From the NCBI GenBank assembly GCA_945876035.1, contig CAMCMU010000009.1, positions 53,648 through 117,647 on the forward strand: 64,000 nucleotides of DNA, read 5' to 3'. The translations under genes and the position numbers were made by a program. This document shows, in pieces, positions 1 through 10,522 of the stretch. Within the stretch, counting starts at the first letter, position 1. Every line of letters begins with the position of its first letter. Under the pieces are notes generated by a model. The model was not told where the DNA came from. It made no database searches and was given only the letters and a program-made list of their open reading frames with translations. Source of the stretch: Schlesneria paludicola DSM 18645 (GTDB lineage: Bacteria; Planctomycetota; Planctomycetia; Planctomycetales; Planctomycetaceae).

Positions 1-215
1 GGAAATCACGGTTGTGATTGTCGTCCATAGCCTCTACGGCGGGAAGCGTTTCCCCACGGAGACCCGTATTCTCTTGCACATTGAGTCATACTCCCTGCTG
101 CGGAACGAACAAAAATAACGATCGGCCCCAGTCACATTTGATCCGAGAATGCAACGTCTTGCTGAATCATCTCGTGGCGGACGACAACGATGTTAAACTC
201 CCTTTTTTGAGAAAA

Positions 216-1754
216 ATGATGAAAGTTCCATTAACGATCGTCGACTACCTGCGTCGGGCTGAACAAGTGTATGGGCATCGCATTGCATTTGTGGATGAAC
301 CGGATCAACCCACCGAGTCATGGGGCACAAAAACCTATGCGCAGATGGCCGAACTGGCCAGAGCGCAGGCCGCTGGGCTCGATGCATTAGGCGTACCGCA
401 AGGCGCCCGTGTGGCGATCGTCAGCCAGAACTCGGCGCGATTGCTGACGAGCTTTTTTGGAGTGAGTGCCTACGGACGCGTGCTGACACCGATCAACTTT
501 CGATTGGTTGCCAACGAAGTTGCCTACATCATTGAGAACTGTGGTGCCGAAGTGTTGTTGGTCGATCCAGAACTTGAGTCATCGCTTGCGGGCGTCAAAG
601 CCAAGCATCGCTTTGTGATCGGTGCTGAATCAGACCAGGTGTTGTACAAGTTTGGTGTCGAACCACAACCGTGGGTGCCAGACGAGGATGCGACAGCAAC
701 GATCAATTACACGAGTGGCACGACGGCTCGACCAAAGGGAGTGCAGTTGACGCATCGCAACCTGTGGCTGAATGCGGCGACCATTGGTTGGCATTTGGGT
801 GTGGATGATCGCGAGACCTATCTGCACACACTTCCGCAATTTCACTGTAATGGATGGGGCATGCTCTATGCGGTGACGGCGATGGGGGGCAAGCACATTG
901 TGTTACGTAAGGTCGATGGCGGCGAGATTTTGAAACGTGTGGGCGCGCATGGGGTGACGTTGATGTGTGGTGCCCCTGCAGTCGCCGCAGTGATTTTGGA
1001 TGCTGCGGCCGTGTGGAGTGATCCCATTCCTGGTCGCGACACAACACGCATCGTTGTGGCGGGAGCGCCACCGCCCGTACGGATGATCGAACGTGTTGAG
1101 ACCGACTTGGGGTGGCAGTTTCATCAAATTTATGGGCTCACAGAATCCAGCCCGTTACTGACAATAAATAGCCCCTCCCTCGAGACCGACGGGATGAGTA
1201 CCGCAGCTCGGTCGGTGGCTTTGAGTGCTGCGGGCGCACCGGCACTCGGAGTCGAAACACGGATCGACGCAACCGGCGAAGTGTGGGCGCGAAGCAATGT
1301 GGTGATGCATGGCTACTGGGCTCAGCCAGAAGAAACGGCAAAGGCGCTCGTCGACGGTTGGTTTCGGACGGGTGACGGAGGCTCGATCAATGCGAGTCAC
1401 GTGCTGACGATTTCAGACCGCAAAAAAGATGTCATTATCTCTGGTGGCGAAAATGTCGGTTCGATCGAAGTTGAGAACGCCGTATTTTCACACCCCGATG
1501 TCCTTGAAGTGGCTGTGATCGGCGTCCCCGATGCCAAGTGGGGTGAACTCGTCATGGCACTCGTTGTCAAGAAGGCGGAATCGCCACTCACCGAAGCCGA
1601 GTTGATTGCCTATGTCAAGACGAAAATCGCTGGATACAAGTGTCCAAAGAAAGTTGAGTTTCGGAACGCGTTGGCACGCACGACGACGGGCAAGTTGCAA
1701 AAGTTCAAGTTGCGTGCTCCGTATTGGGAAGGTTTTATGCGTCAAGTTAACTAG
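216..1754 (+). CDS. AMP-dependent acyl-CoA synthetase/ligase
   Basis: Class I adenylate-forming enzyme of about 512 residues that should activate a carboxylic acid to acyl-AMP and then to acyl-CoA in the cytoplasm. Visible motifs are the ATP loop TSGTTARPKG at about residues 166-175, YGLTES in the middle, WFRTGDGGSI (most relatives have RTGDLG), the hinge DRKKDVIISGGENVGS and the C-terminal TTGKLQKFK that carries the catalytic lysine. The frame is open back to base 18, but that upstream part is not protein-like and the family starts near VPLTIVDYLRRAE, so I take ATG 216 (ATG 219 is equally possible). The fatty or aromatic acid used cannot be read from the sequence. The next gene is convergent and unrelated. 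Confidence 0.9.
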   Translation: MMKVPLTIVDYLRRAEQVYGHRIAFVDEPDQPTESWGTKTYAQMAELARAQAAGLDALGVPQGARVAIVSQNSARLLTSFFGVSAYGRVLTPINFRLVANEVAYIIENCGAEVLLVDPELESSLAGVKAKHRFVIGAESDQVLYKFGVEPQPWVPDEDATATINYTSGTTARPKGVQLTHRNLWLNAATIGWHLGVDDRETYLHTLPQFHCNGWGMLYAVTAMGGKHIVLRKVDGGEILKRVGAHGVTLMCGAPAVAAVILDAAAVWSDPIPGRDTTRIVVAGAPPPVRMIERVETDLGWQFHQIYGLTESSPLLTINSPSLETDGMSTAARSVALSAAGAPALGVETRIDATGEVWARSNVVMHGYWAQPEETAKALVDGWFRTGDGGSINASHVLTISDRKKDVIISGGENVGSIEVENAVFSHPDVLEVAVIGVPDAKWGELVMALVVKKAESPLTEAELIAYVKTKIAGYKCPKKVEFRNALARTTTGKLQKFKLRAPYWEGFMRQVN

Positions 1755-2273
1755 TGCTGTGGCCACTCTTGTCGATAGACACCAACGATGCCGTGGCCTT
1801 CAATCCCCCCCTGCCCCGTCTGCGACTCCAAAATTCCTCCGATTCAGCGAACGGGTGCGCTGTCGCAACACCGGTTGTCGGAACGTGGTGAACGGCCGCC
1901 AAAGGGGGAACCCCAGCACCCCATCTCAGCAACCGAAACCGAATACTTCGCCTACGAAATTCCAGAGGAAGGCGTTCGGAAAGCGGAACTCCCCCAGACA
2001 CAGAGACCATACCGGCTGCTCAGGCTGGGGGTCATGAGGCAGCAAAAGAACTCGACCCGAAAACCAACAACAGCAACGTCACATCTTGGAAGATGTCCGT
2101 TGTGATCGGCAGGCAGATACACCTCGGAACGTCGTCTCTAACTTCCGAACCCCACCGTCGCGGAGCAGACGGTCCAGGTACCGATTAGCGCGGGATACGC
2201 CTTCGAACTGTCGAGGCTCAGAGTCACCACTCTTCCGCCGGAGTGATCCGCCACAATCCGCTCGAACGATGGA
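1755..2273. other. Intergenic stretch, possible decayed zinc-ribbon ORF
   Basis: No convincing intact gene between two convergent genes. The plus strand holds CPVC (1812-1823) in one frame and CRNTGC (1861-1878) in the next frame, which together would resemble a zinc ribbon broken by a frameshift. The downstream reading is rich in Pro, Gln and Arg and not clearly protein-like. I could not see a terminator with a T-run here. Confidence 0.3.
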
Positions 2274-3446
2274 TCACCAATCCGTATGCGTCGGGATCAC
2301 GGCCTGACCGTGCGTAAGTTCCCCTTGATTGCTCAACACATAGTCCGTGGTGTTTGTCAAAACCAGGGGTGGTTTTCCATCAACCGGTTCGGGGCGAACG
2401 CGCACCAGCGAGCCATCGTCGAACTCCACAATCACGACAACTTTCTTTGCCCTTCCTGCTTCAACAACATAGATGTACGGGACACCTCCACGACGCGCCA
2501 CCACCTGACTCGGCAACAGTTCCACGTTTCGAAGAGCGGGCATTAGCAGTTCCATTTGTCCATACATTCCGGGCAGCAGCCGAATATGATCCTGCTCGCC
2601 TTCAATCAGGATTGGTAGCGAGGGCATCGTTCTGCTCTTCAGATCGGCAAAATTATTTTTCTGCATCTCTTCTGCAAATCCTGCAAACTCGGCGGCGGTC
2701 CCGTTATAAAGATCGACTTCCGCCATGATCGTTCGGTCGCTTGTTCGCAGCGACGGGGAGAGACGAGAGACTTTGGCGCGCAGAGCGATTCCTGGAAGGG
2801 CATCGATCTGAATCCTGACTTCCGTAGTCTGATCGACAAAGGGAACAAATTTCTCCGGCACGAACGTTGAAACCGTCACGATGTCGCTGCGTTCGATGGT
2901 CATCAATGAGGCAACGCCGGGAACAACCACTGCGTTCTGTACGAAGGCGCCTGCATCGACACCGCGCACGGATACCACACCATCAAAAGGCGCACGAATG
3001 ATCGTCGTGAGTGGAGCCGACGAGGCAATCGGTGTCCCGTCACCCGTCACTTGAATCTCGACAAGGCGTTCGCCAGCCGTCACCTTGTCTCCAATCGACT
3101 TTTCAATGAATGTGACAATTCCGGCGGCTTGTGGAAACAAGTTCACACGATAATAAGAGGCCACAAATGCCGGCTGGTCGATGCCGATTTCAAGAGACGG
3201 ATTTTTCTTAGCGCGAACGGTTTTCAGACGGATGGACGTCGCATTCGATGGCACGGATGGCTGAGAGAGAACGAAAGCGTTTGCAACGGCAGGCTTTCGC
3301 CCCGCAAGCTGAGCCAGTACGTCCGCGATCGCCTCCGGAGACTTGTTCTGGATGAGCCGCCAATACAAAATGCCACCGATCATGACCAACAAAAAGGCCC
3401 TCGAAAGCCTTGATGTCCAGCCTTGATGTTCTTTCGTGTCTTTCAT
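2274..3446 (-). CDS. RND efflux periplasmic adaptor (HlyD/MFP family)
   Basis: Membrane-anchored periplasmic adaptor of 390 residues that should couple the inner-membrane RND pump encoded immediately upstream to an outer-membrane exit. One N-terminal membrane segment lies at about residues 16-33. The two halves of a lipoyl/barrel-sandwich domain are seen at about 105-133 and 148-175 (RAPFDGVVSV), followed by beta-barrel and membrane-proximal regions. Oddly, only some 15 residues separate the two lipoyl halves, so the long helical hairpin that docks on TolC-type channels is missing. The pump gene ends 45 bp upstream, so the two are probably co-transcribed. No outer-membrane channel gene is nearby. 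The exported compound is unknown. Confidence 0.85.
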   Translation of the reverse strand: MKDTKEHQGWTSRLSRAFLLVMIGGILYWRLIQNKSPEAIADVLAQLAGRKPAVANAFVLSQPSVPSNATSIRLKTVRAKKNPSLEIGIDQPAFVASYYRVNLFPQAAGIVTFIEKSIGDKVTAGERLVEIQVTGDGTPIASSAPLTTIIRAPFDGVVSVRGVDAGAFVQNAVVVPGVASLMTIERSDIVTVSTFVPEKFVPFVDQTTEVRIQIDALPGIALRAKVSRLSPSLRTSDRTIMAEVDLYNGTAAEFAGFAEEMQKNNFADLKSRTMPSLPILIEGEQDHIRLLPGMYGQMELLMPALRNVELLPSQVVARRGGVPYIYVVEAGRAKKVVVIVEFDDGSLVRVRPEPVDGKPPLVLTNTTDYVLSNQGELTHGQAVIPTHTDW

Positions 3447-3491
3447 CGGGCGTCTGTCCTGTTCAATTTGCTGCCGGTCAATCGGTAGCGG

Positions 3492-6400
3492 CTATGCTGC
3501 AAGCTCGGCCTCGGTATCTGGATCCTGACGCACATTGTGCATCAGCAGGGTATACATGATTGGAACCATAAACAGAGTCAGAACGGTGGATGTCAGCATT
3601 CCGCCTACCACCGCGCGGGCGAGTGGAATGTTCGCCTCGTTGCCCTTGCCAAATCCGATCGCCATCGGAGTGAGTGCCAGAACGGTCGCGAGGAATGTCA
3701 TTACGATCGGACGAAAGCGAGTGACTGCGGCCAAGCGGATGGACTCAAGGGGGGTGAGTCCTGTGACGGCCTGCTTGTTCGCAAAGTCAACGAGCAAGAC
3801 TCCGTTATTGACGGAGATCCCTACGAGAAAGATGACGCCCATCAACGACTGCACATTAATCGTCGTGCCCGTGACGAATAACATTCCAATCACGCCGATG
3901 AATCCTAGTGGAACCGTAAAAATCGTGATCAACGGTCCGACCCACGATCGGAACAGAGAGACCAAAAGGAGATAGACCAGCACTGTCGCCAGTCCGAGGC
4001 CATACAGCAGGCTGTGGAAGGACTCGTTCATTCGTGCGTATTCACCTTTGAGGCAAACGAACATTCCCTCCGGCAGCGTCATCGTCTCGAGTCTGTTGGT
4101 GATCTCTGCAGCGATGCTTGCGATGTCGCGATTTTCCGTGTTGACATAGACATTGGCGACTCGGACCAGTCCCGAATGGTTGATCTCAACCGCATCGGCA
4201 CGACGAGTCACTGTGACAAGGCTTCCAAGGTCAATCGAATTTCCTTGCCCAGCACCGATGACGGGGAGACTGAGAACATCCTCAATCGTTCGGTCCAACC
4301 GTTCCGGGTATTGAACGCCGACAAAGTATTGATTGCCCGACTTCGAATCGATCCAGAAATTGCGCAGAATCGACACGCTGGAATTCATCGCTACCACGAC
4401 TTGCTGAATCACATCTTCTGCCGTCATCCCCAAGGTTGCCGCCTTTTCGCGGTCGATGTTGATTACGAGATACGAGGCGTCATTGCGTTGATGAACACGG
4501 ACGTCGACAGCCCCTGGAATCGTCGCCACCTCATTGCGAATTGTCTTGGCTAGGTCGAGCAATTGTTCTGTCGTGCCTCCTTCAATCTCGATGTCGATGG
4601 GAGACGTCGCACCTTGATTCAGTGCCGTCGAAATCATTCCACCTGTATCAAAACTGAATCGAAGATCGGCGAATCGGTCCTCCGCTTCGAACAGATGGCG
4701 GAGTTTGGTCGCATACCCCTGCGAAGTCAGCGTACGGTTCTGATTCAGTTGCACGCGAATGGCGGCATCCTGCTGACCAGAGTTTGGTGTGTACGCCGCG
4801 GACCAGTCAGGATTCAATCCGATTTCCGAAAGGATCATGTCCCGTTCGGCAGCAGGGATCGACGACTTGAGAAAGCTTTCGACCTCGATGACCCGTTTCT
4901 CTGTTTCGTCGAGTCGCAGATTGGACGGGGCTCGAACAAACACGCTCAACTGGCCCGCATCGACCTGCGGGAAGAATTCTCGGCCGATGTTTAACGTGAG
5001 GAAGAGCGAGGCAATAAAGAGTGTGACGATGGCCGTGATGACCGCGACTTTGTGCCTCAGTGCTCTCTCGAGAAGTCGGGTGTATCCGACAGTCGTGCGT
5101 TCGATAAAGGATTGGATACTGCGCGACACACGACTGAAGAAACCCGCGTGTGTCGCTGCCGGTTCTGCGGTATTTTCTGCTCTGCGGCGATGCTCGTCTG
5201 GCAGAAACTTGGCGCACATCATCGGCACAAACGTGCGTGACAGCAAGAACGAGGTCAGCATTGCGAAGCCAACGGCAACCGTCAACGGCGCAAATAGAAA
5301 ACCGCCCATGCCAGGCATCATCGTCAATGGTGTTAACACAATCACTGTGGTACAGGTGGCCACCATCACCGGAACCATCACTTCAGCACAGCCATCAAGT
5401 GCCGCACGAATCCGGGATTTCCCAAGGTGATAATGGCGATGATTATTTTCCAGTTCCACGATGGCGTCATCCACAAGGGGGCCGATCGCCAATGCCAGCC
5501 CACCAAGAGTCATCGTGTTGATCGTGTTTCCTGTGACATAGAGCCCGATGATCGCTCCCAGCAGGGCGAGTGGAATCGACAGCGTGGCGATCACCGTCAT
5601 TCGCCAGTTGCCGAGGAAGAATAAGATCATGATGGAGATCAAGATCGCGCCGATGACTCCTTCTTCGATTAACGCCCCAAGCGAGGAACGAATGGCAATA
5701 GTCTGATCCATCACCAGTCGCAGTTTCGTCGCCTTCGGAAGCCGTGCCTCCATAGAGGGGATACGATCACGCACCCCATTGGCAACAGCAAGACTGCTCG
5801 ATCCTTGCTGGCGATACACGGGGACGAAAACTTCATTTTGATCCTCAATGCGAACACGGCATGTCTGAATTGTCGCGGAATCCTCGGCGCGGCCAACGTC
5901 TTGCAGCAGAACTCCCGCTTGGGGACCGAATGTGATTGGTAATCTGTTGAGATCGTCAACATTCTCAACCATCGAATTACTGTCAAGCAGTACTTGATTG
6001 GGTCCGAAATACGCAGAACCCGGAGTGGCCAGCAAGTTTCCCTTGTGCAGTGCACTCACAACATCGACCGAAACCAGATTGCGTGCCAAGAGTTTGTTCT
6101 GATCCAGATAAATCAATACCGTGCGATCTTGCCCACCGACAACGATCGGCGCGATACAACCCGGGACAGCACCAAGCATGTTCCGAACATTGATTCGAGC
6201 CACATCTTTTTGCAACGCGTCATTCAGATGTGGATTTGCGACGGTGAGAATTCCAACGGGCAATGTCCCCGTGGCATCAAAGGGCAACGCAACCGGGGGA
6301 AGTGTGTTGGGCGGAAGATTCGGCAGAGCACCGAGCGCAAGAGAATTCGTCAGTGTCAGTGCTTCGCTGGAATTGATGTCGTCACGAAAATAAATCTTGA

Positions 6401-6671
6401 CCACACTCACACCCGGAACGGAACGCGATTCGACCAATCGCGCTCCAGGCGCTTGATTGACCCAACGCTCGATGCGATTGGTGATCGTCTTCTCGACCGA
6501 AGACGCTGGCATTCCTGGGTAATAGGTCAGGACTTGAACAGCCGGCGCTGTGAAAACGGGAAGGACGTCGACTGGAATCGAAAGAATTGACAGCAATCCA
6601 ACAACCACGATGGCAAAGACCATCGCGGCGACCATGTATGGGTTTCGAAGTGAGGCGCGAATCAGCCACAT
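3492..6671 (-). CDS. RND efflux pump, inner-membrane permease (AcrB/CusA superfamily)
   Basis: Inner-membrane proton-driven efflux pump of 1059 residues, the usual length for the HAE/HME families. The typical plan is visible: first membrane helix at residues 10-30, a large periplasmic porter domain, helices from about 335 on, a second porter domain and a second helix bundle to the end. The TM4 acidic pair of AcrB is present (VDDAIVELEN, D401 and D402). The lysine that pairs with it in AcrB TM10 (K940) is replaced: GISVNNGVLLVDF has N955 at that place. Proton relay must therefore differ from AcrB. The adaptor gene follows directly. Substrate cannot be predicted. Confidence 0.93.
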   Translation of the reverse strand: MWLIRASLRNPYMVAAMVFAIVVVGLLSILSIPVDVLPVFTAPAVQVLTYYPGMPASSVEKTITNRIERWVNQAPGARLVESRSVPGVSVVKIYFRDDINSSEALTLTNSLALGALPNLPPNTLPPVALPFDATGTLPVGILTVANPHLNDALQKDVARINVRNMLGAVPGCIAPIVVGGQDRTVLIYLDQNKLLARNLVSVDVVSALHKGNLLATPGSAYFGPNQVLLDSNSMVENVDDLNRLPITFGPQAGVLLQDVGRAEDSATIQTCRVRIEDQNEVFVPVYRQQGSSSLAVANGVRDRIPSMEARLPKATKLRLVMDQTIAIRSSLGALIEEGVIGAILISIMILFFLGNWRMTVIATLSIPLALLGAIIGLYVTGNTINTMTLGGLALAIGPLVDDAIVELENNHRHYHLGKSRIRAALDGCAEVMVPVMVATCTTVIVLTPLTMMPGMGGFLFAPLTVAVGFAMLTSFLLSRTFVPMMCAKFLPDEHRRRAENTAEPAATHAGFFSRVSRSIQSFIERTTVGYTRLLERALRHKVAVITAIVTLFIASLFLTLNIGREFFPQVDAGQLSVFVRAPSNLRLDETEKRVIEVESFLKSSIPAAERDMILSEIGLNPDWSAAYTPNSGQQDAAIRVQLNQNRTLTSQGYATKLRHLFEAEDRFADLRFSFDTGGMISTALNQGATSPIDIEIEGGTTEQLLDLAKTIRNEVATIPGAVDVRVHQRNDASYLVINIDREKAATLGMTAEDVIQQVVVAMNSSVSILRNFWIDSKSGNQYFVGVQYPERLDRTIEDVLSLPVIGAGQGNSIDLGSLVTVTRRADAVEINHSGLVRVANVYVNTENRDIASIAAEITNRLETMTLPEGMFVCLKGEYARMNESFHSLLYGLGLATVLVYLLLVSLFRSWVGPLITIFTVPLGFIGVIGMLFVTGTTINVQSLMGVIFLVGISVNNGVLLVDFANKQAVTGLTPLESIRLAAVTRFRPIVMTFLATVLALTPMAIGFGKGNEANIPLARAVVGGMLTSTVLTLFMVPIMYTLLMHNVRQDPDTEAELAA

Positions 6672-7729
6672 GTGCGGTCATTCCTAGAGGACGCATGAAT
6701 CGATCTTGGCCGCTTCGCTCTTCAGTCTATCGTTTTCGTCCGAAAATCGTATTTTGATGAGGGAACGCACGCCACACCTGAGCCACAGAATAAGCCCGTC
6801 AATTCACCACCGTGGAGCAAAACCGACGATCGCAAAATCGGAACCGAAGCACAACACCAACACCCGTTTTTGCCGTGGTTGATCACGCCCTCCATCTGTT
6901 CCGCGAGCGAGGTCACGTCCTGCGAATGGATCCGCTCGAAGTGGAAAGACACACCTCCGTTGATTCGCCCCATCCAAGTCCGTCAACGGGCAAGAACGTG
7001 TGTTATCACGGCCCGAGCTTTGGGTGAAAGACGCGTCGTAGCTGCAAACGGCACAAAAAGGAATCTGGCGAGACCGGCGGGGGAAAATTTTTGAGTCTCA
7101 AAAAATCGATTTTCCGCCTGTTTCAACAGAAAAGGCGGATGAGATTCGCGAGCGTGCGGAGGCTTTTCTGATCAAGCCCCAAACCAATTCCAAGCCATCG
7201 CCTCAGTCGTCGATGACTCAGCATCGATCGCAGCGTTCTACGACACCACAGGGGGAAGACTCGTCGATACCGGAGGTCGTCTCTTTTTTTGTGCTTCGTC
7301 CCCGACGTTCCTCGTCTGTGATCCCTTCTGGGAATGACCGTTGCGATCTTCGAGAGCGGCCCTTCACCGACGTCTCTTTTTCATTTGGCAACTGATCTCG
7401 ACGGACTCTTGCGAAGTCCCCTTCTGTTTGAGCCCGTGTCATTTCATCGCCTCACGGTGACGTCGCATCTCAACGTTGGAACGCCGTCCGGTTTCGCCAT
7501 CGCTCAAAATTGTTTACACTGCGGATCCTCTGCGGGATGTGTGGCGAGGTCATGAGCAAAGCCGTCAGCAGCATCGCCGATTCCATCGCCTGCCGCTGAC
7601 GAAGTCCGCATTTTTGTCCTTTAACCCTCCAGACTCCAAGATAAATATGGGGGGGCTCACTCTCGCCGGTCCGTAGAATAGCGGCTGATTGAACGGTCTA
7701 GACACTCATCGTTTTCAGGAATCTCGCAG
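6672..7729. other. Gene-poor region between divergent genes
   Basis: About 1.05 kb between the minus-strand RND pump and the plus-strand heme protein. It must hold both promoters. Short open frames exist on both strands (for example a minus-strand one of 83 codons at 6722-6973) but none has a recognisable domain or a good ribosome site. A 7-bp stem (7113-7119 with 7133-7139, loop 13) is the only clear local structure. Confidence 0.5.
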
Positions 7730-10522
7730 ATGATTATCAAGCTCGCCCATTTCCCATGGTTGTCGATCGTGGCCGTTATGACTCTTTTGCCTGTATCGAT
7801 CAGCCAAGCAGCCGGGGAGACGACGACGGCCGCTCCAAGGAACTACACGCAGGTTGCCGAAGTCGCCGTGTTGGATGGTGCGAGTAACTCGTTCAATCTC
7901 CTACCCGGCTACCAAGTGGAACGTCTGTTTACCGTTCCCAAGGAGACACTCGGTTCTTGGGTCAACATCACGACCGATGCTCGAGGTCGGCTGATCGTCA
8001 GCGATGAGGCAAACCTCGGCCTCTGTCGCATCACACCGACGCCGATCGGGACCCAAGAAGCGACCAAGGTCGAGCATTTGAACATCGAATACGAGGGCCT
8101 GCAGATGTCGGGGGCGCAGGGATTGCTTTGGGCGTTCAACAGTTTGTTCGTCGTCCGTAACGGCCATCCACACGGCGGTCTGTTTCGTTGCACGGATACC
8201 GACGGTGATGATCAATTTGACAAAGTCGAAAAGTTGAAAGACATTCCCGATCGGGGTGAACACGGACCGCACGCGATCCGGTTATCGCCAGATGGTCAGT
8301 CGCTTTTCATCTCCTGCGGCAATCACACCACATTGCCTTTTGAAATCGACTCCAATGCCACACCTCAAGCGATGGGAGGTCCACGCACTGAACAACTCCG
8401 AAGGACTCTGCAGCCAGGACTAACAAGCAGGCTCATGCCAAACTGGGACGAAGATTTGTTGCTGCCTCGGCAGTGGGACGGTGGTGGACATGCCGCCGGA
8501 ATTCATGCTCCGGGTGGTTGGATCTGTAAAATTGACCCTGAAGGCAAAACGTGGGATGTCTTCAGCAGCGGTTACCGGAACCAGTTTGATTTTGCATTCA
8601 ACGCCGACGGCGAAATGTTCGTCTATGATGCCGACATGGAATGGGATTTCGGTTCACCTTGGTATCGTCCAACGCGAGTCGTTCATGCCACCAGCGGCAG
8701 CGAGTTTGGTTGGCGCAACGGCACGGGCAAGTGGCCCAGTTACTACGTCGACAGCCTTCCCCCTGTGATCGACATCGGTCCCGGTTGCCCCGTCGGGGTT
8801 GAATTTGGCTACGGGACAAAGTTTCCTGGAAAATATCAAAAATCGCTGTTCGTTTGCGATTGGACCTTCGGCACGATGTACGCGATTCATATCGAACCGT
8901 CGGGGTCCAGTTATCAAGCCACGAAGGAAGAATTTCTCTCCAGAACACCGCTTCCGCTGACTGACTGCACGGTGGGCAAGGACGGTGCATTGTACTTCAC
9001 CACTGGCGGTCGAGGGTCCCAGTCCGAGTTGTTCCGCATCACCTATATGGGCACTGAGTCGACCTCGCCGGTCGATGCTCGAGACACTGTGGCAAAGTCT
9101 GGGAGTAGCAAAGTCGCTCCGATGACCATGCGGGCTGAGCGACAGGATCTCGAAAGGTATCATGTCGGTGTGCATGATCCGAAGCGGGCCTCGGAAGCCG
9201 CGTTATCTTCACTCGGATCTTCCGATCGTCATCTGAGTACGGCGGCCCGAGTTGCTCTTGAACGGATTCCCGTGGCGGTTTGGCAAGATGCCATATTTAC
9301 GGCGGCGGACCTGCTCGATACGGCTCCGAATGAACAGCATCGGAGCGGTTATTGCAATCAAGTCATCCATGGGTGCGTCGGACTCGCGCGTCAGGCCGAT
9401 CCCGACGCGCTTCCGCAGATTCTGACAGCACTCGGAAAGCTCGACCTCGTCAAATTGAACGAACAGCAACAACTCGGTGTGCTCCGCGCTTATCAGTTGG
9501 CATTGATTCGTCTGGGTGAGGTTGACGGAGTCACATTTGGACAACTGTCGGCGAAGTTCGATCGCCTTTTTCCGTCCGAACACGCATTGGTCAACCGTGA
9601 ATTGGCCATTCTGATGATTTTTTTCCGGTCGCCAAATATTCAGGCGAAGCTCATACCAATCCTCCAACGGGATTCCGTGCAATCCGAAACCAACTTCGGC
9701 CATTTATTGGAACGAAACACGCGGTATGGCGCGGCGATCGCCGCGATGCTGCTCAATCAACCGGATCAAAATCAATACCATTACGCATTCCATTTGCGAA
9801 CACTGAAGACGAACTGGACAATGGCCGATCGCCAGATTTATTTCTCTTGGTTTGATAAGGCACGAAAGTGGTCCGGGGGAGCGAGTTATCCCAAGTTTCT
9901 CGCGAACATAGACGATGAAGCATTCGCTCTTCTGTCAGATGCGGATCGATTGAAACTCGAATCCAATGGCTCTAGAAAACCGTATCTTGCCGCCGAACTT
10001 CCTAAAGCGATAGGGCCAGGTCGCGATTACGCGCTTAATGAACTCGTCGCCGTCGCGACTGAGAAGTTGCAGAATCGCGACTTCAAAAATGGTAAAAAAA
10101 TGTTCGGCGCAGCCCGTTGCGTTGTCTGTCATCGGTTTGGACATGAGGGTGGAGCAACCGGTCCCGATCTGACCCAACTTGCCGGACGATTCACTTTGAA
10201 AGATTTGACCGAAGCGATCGTCGATCCCAGTAAAGTCATCTCTGATCAATTCAAGGCCGTGATCGTAGAGACCAAAAAAGGGATGTCTTACACCGGCAAA
10301 ATGGTGCGCGATTCCAAGGAAAGCATCACGCTGGTGATCGACCCTGAAAATGCCACGAAAGTCTTGGAAATCCACAAGTCCGATATTGCAGAGCAGCAGG
10401 TCTCTCTGGTGTCGTTGATGCCCAAAGACCTGCTCAAGACACTCAATCAGGACGAAGTCTTAGACCTTCTGGCGTATCTGCTCTCACGTGGCGATGCCAA
10501 AAACGCCATGTTCCACAAATAG
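7730..10522 (+). CDS. Secreted PVC-type heme protein with beta-propeller dehydrogenase domain
   Basis: Exported protein of 930 residues of the planctomycete-type family that joins a 'membrane-bound dehydrogenase' propeller to a cytochrome c-like domain. A signal peptide covers about residues 1-28 (cleavage near SQAAGE). Residues 40-450 look like a NHL/PQQ-sugar-dehydrogenase type propeller with repeated Gly/Asp-rich strands (FRCTDTDGDDQFDKVEKL). Residues 480-770 are helical and HEAT-like. The heme domain follows, with CVVCH at C797, C800 and H801 and the downstream GPDLTQL and VDPSKVISDQF typical of this family. It probably oxidises a carbohydrate or similar compound outside the cytoplasm and passes electrons to the heme; the substrate is unknown. 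It appears to be a single-gene unit. Confidence 0.88.
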   Translation: MIIKLAHFPWLSIVAVMTLLPVSISQAAGETTTAAPRNYTQVAEVAVLDGASNSFNLLPGYQVERLFTVPKETLGSWVNITTDARGRLIVSDEANLGLCRITPTPIGTQEATKVEHLNIEYEGLQMSGAQGLLWAFNSLFVVRNGHPHGGLFRCTDTDGDDQFDKVEKLKDIPDRGEHGPHAIRLSPDGQSLFISCGNHTTLPFEIDSNATPQAMGGPRTEQLRRTLQPGLTSRLMPNWDEDLLLPRQWDGGGHAAGIHAPGGWICKIDPEGKTWDVFSSGYRNQFDFAFNADGEMFVYDADMEWDFGSPWYRPTRVVHATSGSEFGWRNGTGKWPSYYVDSLPPVIDIGPGCPVGVEFGYGTKFPGKYQKSLFVCDWTFGTMYAIHIEPSGSSYQATKEEFLSRTPLPLTDCTVGKDGALYFTTGGRGSQSELFRITYMGTESTSPVDARDTVAKSGSSKVAPMTMRAERQDLERYHVGVHDPKRASEAALSSLGSSDRHLSTAARVALERIPVAVWQDAIFTAADLLDTAPNEQHRSGYCNQVIHGCVGLARQADPDALPQILTALGKLDLVKLNEQQQLGVLRAYQLALIRLGEVDGVTFGQLSAKFDRLFPSEHALVNRELAILMIFFRSPNIQAKLIPILQRDSVQSETNFGHLLERNTRYGAAIAAMLLNQPDQNQYHYAFHLRTLKTNWTMADRQIYFSWFDKARKWSGGASYPKFLANIDDEAFALLSDADRLKLESNGSRKPYLAAELPKAIGPGRDYALNELVAVATEKLQNRDFKNGKKMFGAARCVVCHRFGHEGGATGPDLTQLAGRFTLKDLTEAIVDPSKVISDQFKAVIVETKKGMSYTGKMVRDSKESITLVIDPENATKVLEIHKSDIAEQQVSLVSLMPKDLLKTLNQDEVLDLLAYLLSRGDAKNAMFHK

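Noticed and set aside
6722..6973. 83-codon minus-strand ORF just upstream of the RND pump
   Set aside because: No domain, no ribosome site, and no similarity to known regulators of efflux pumps.
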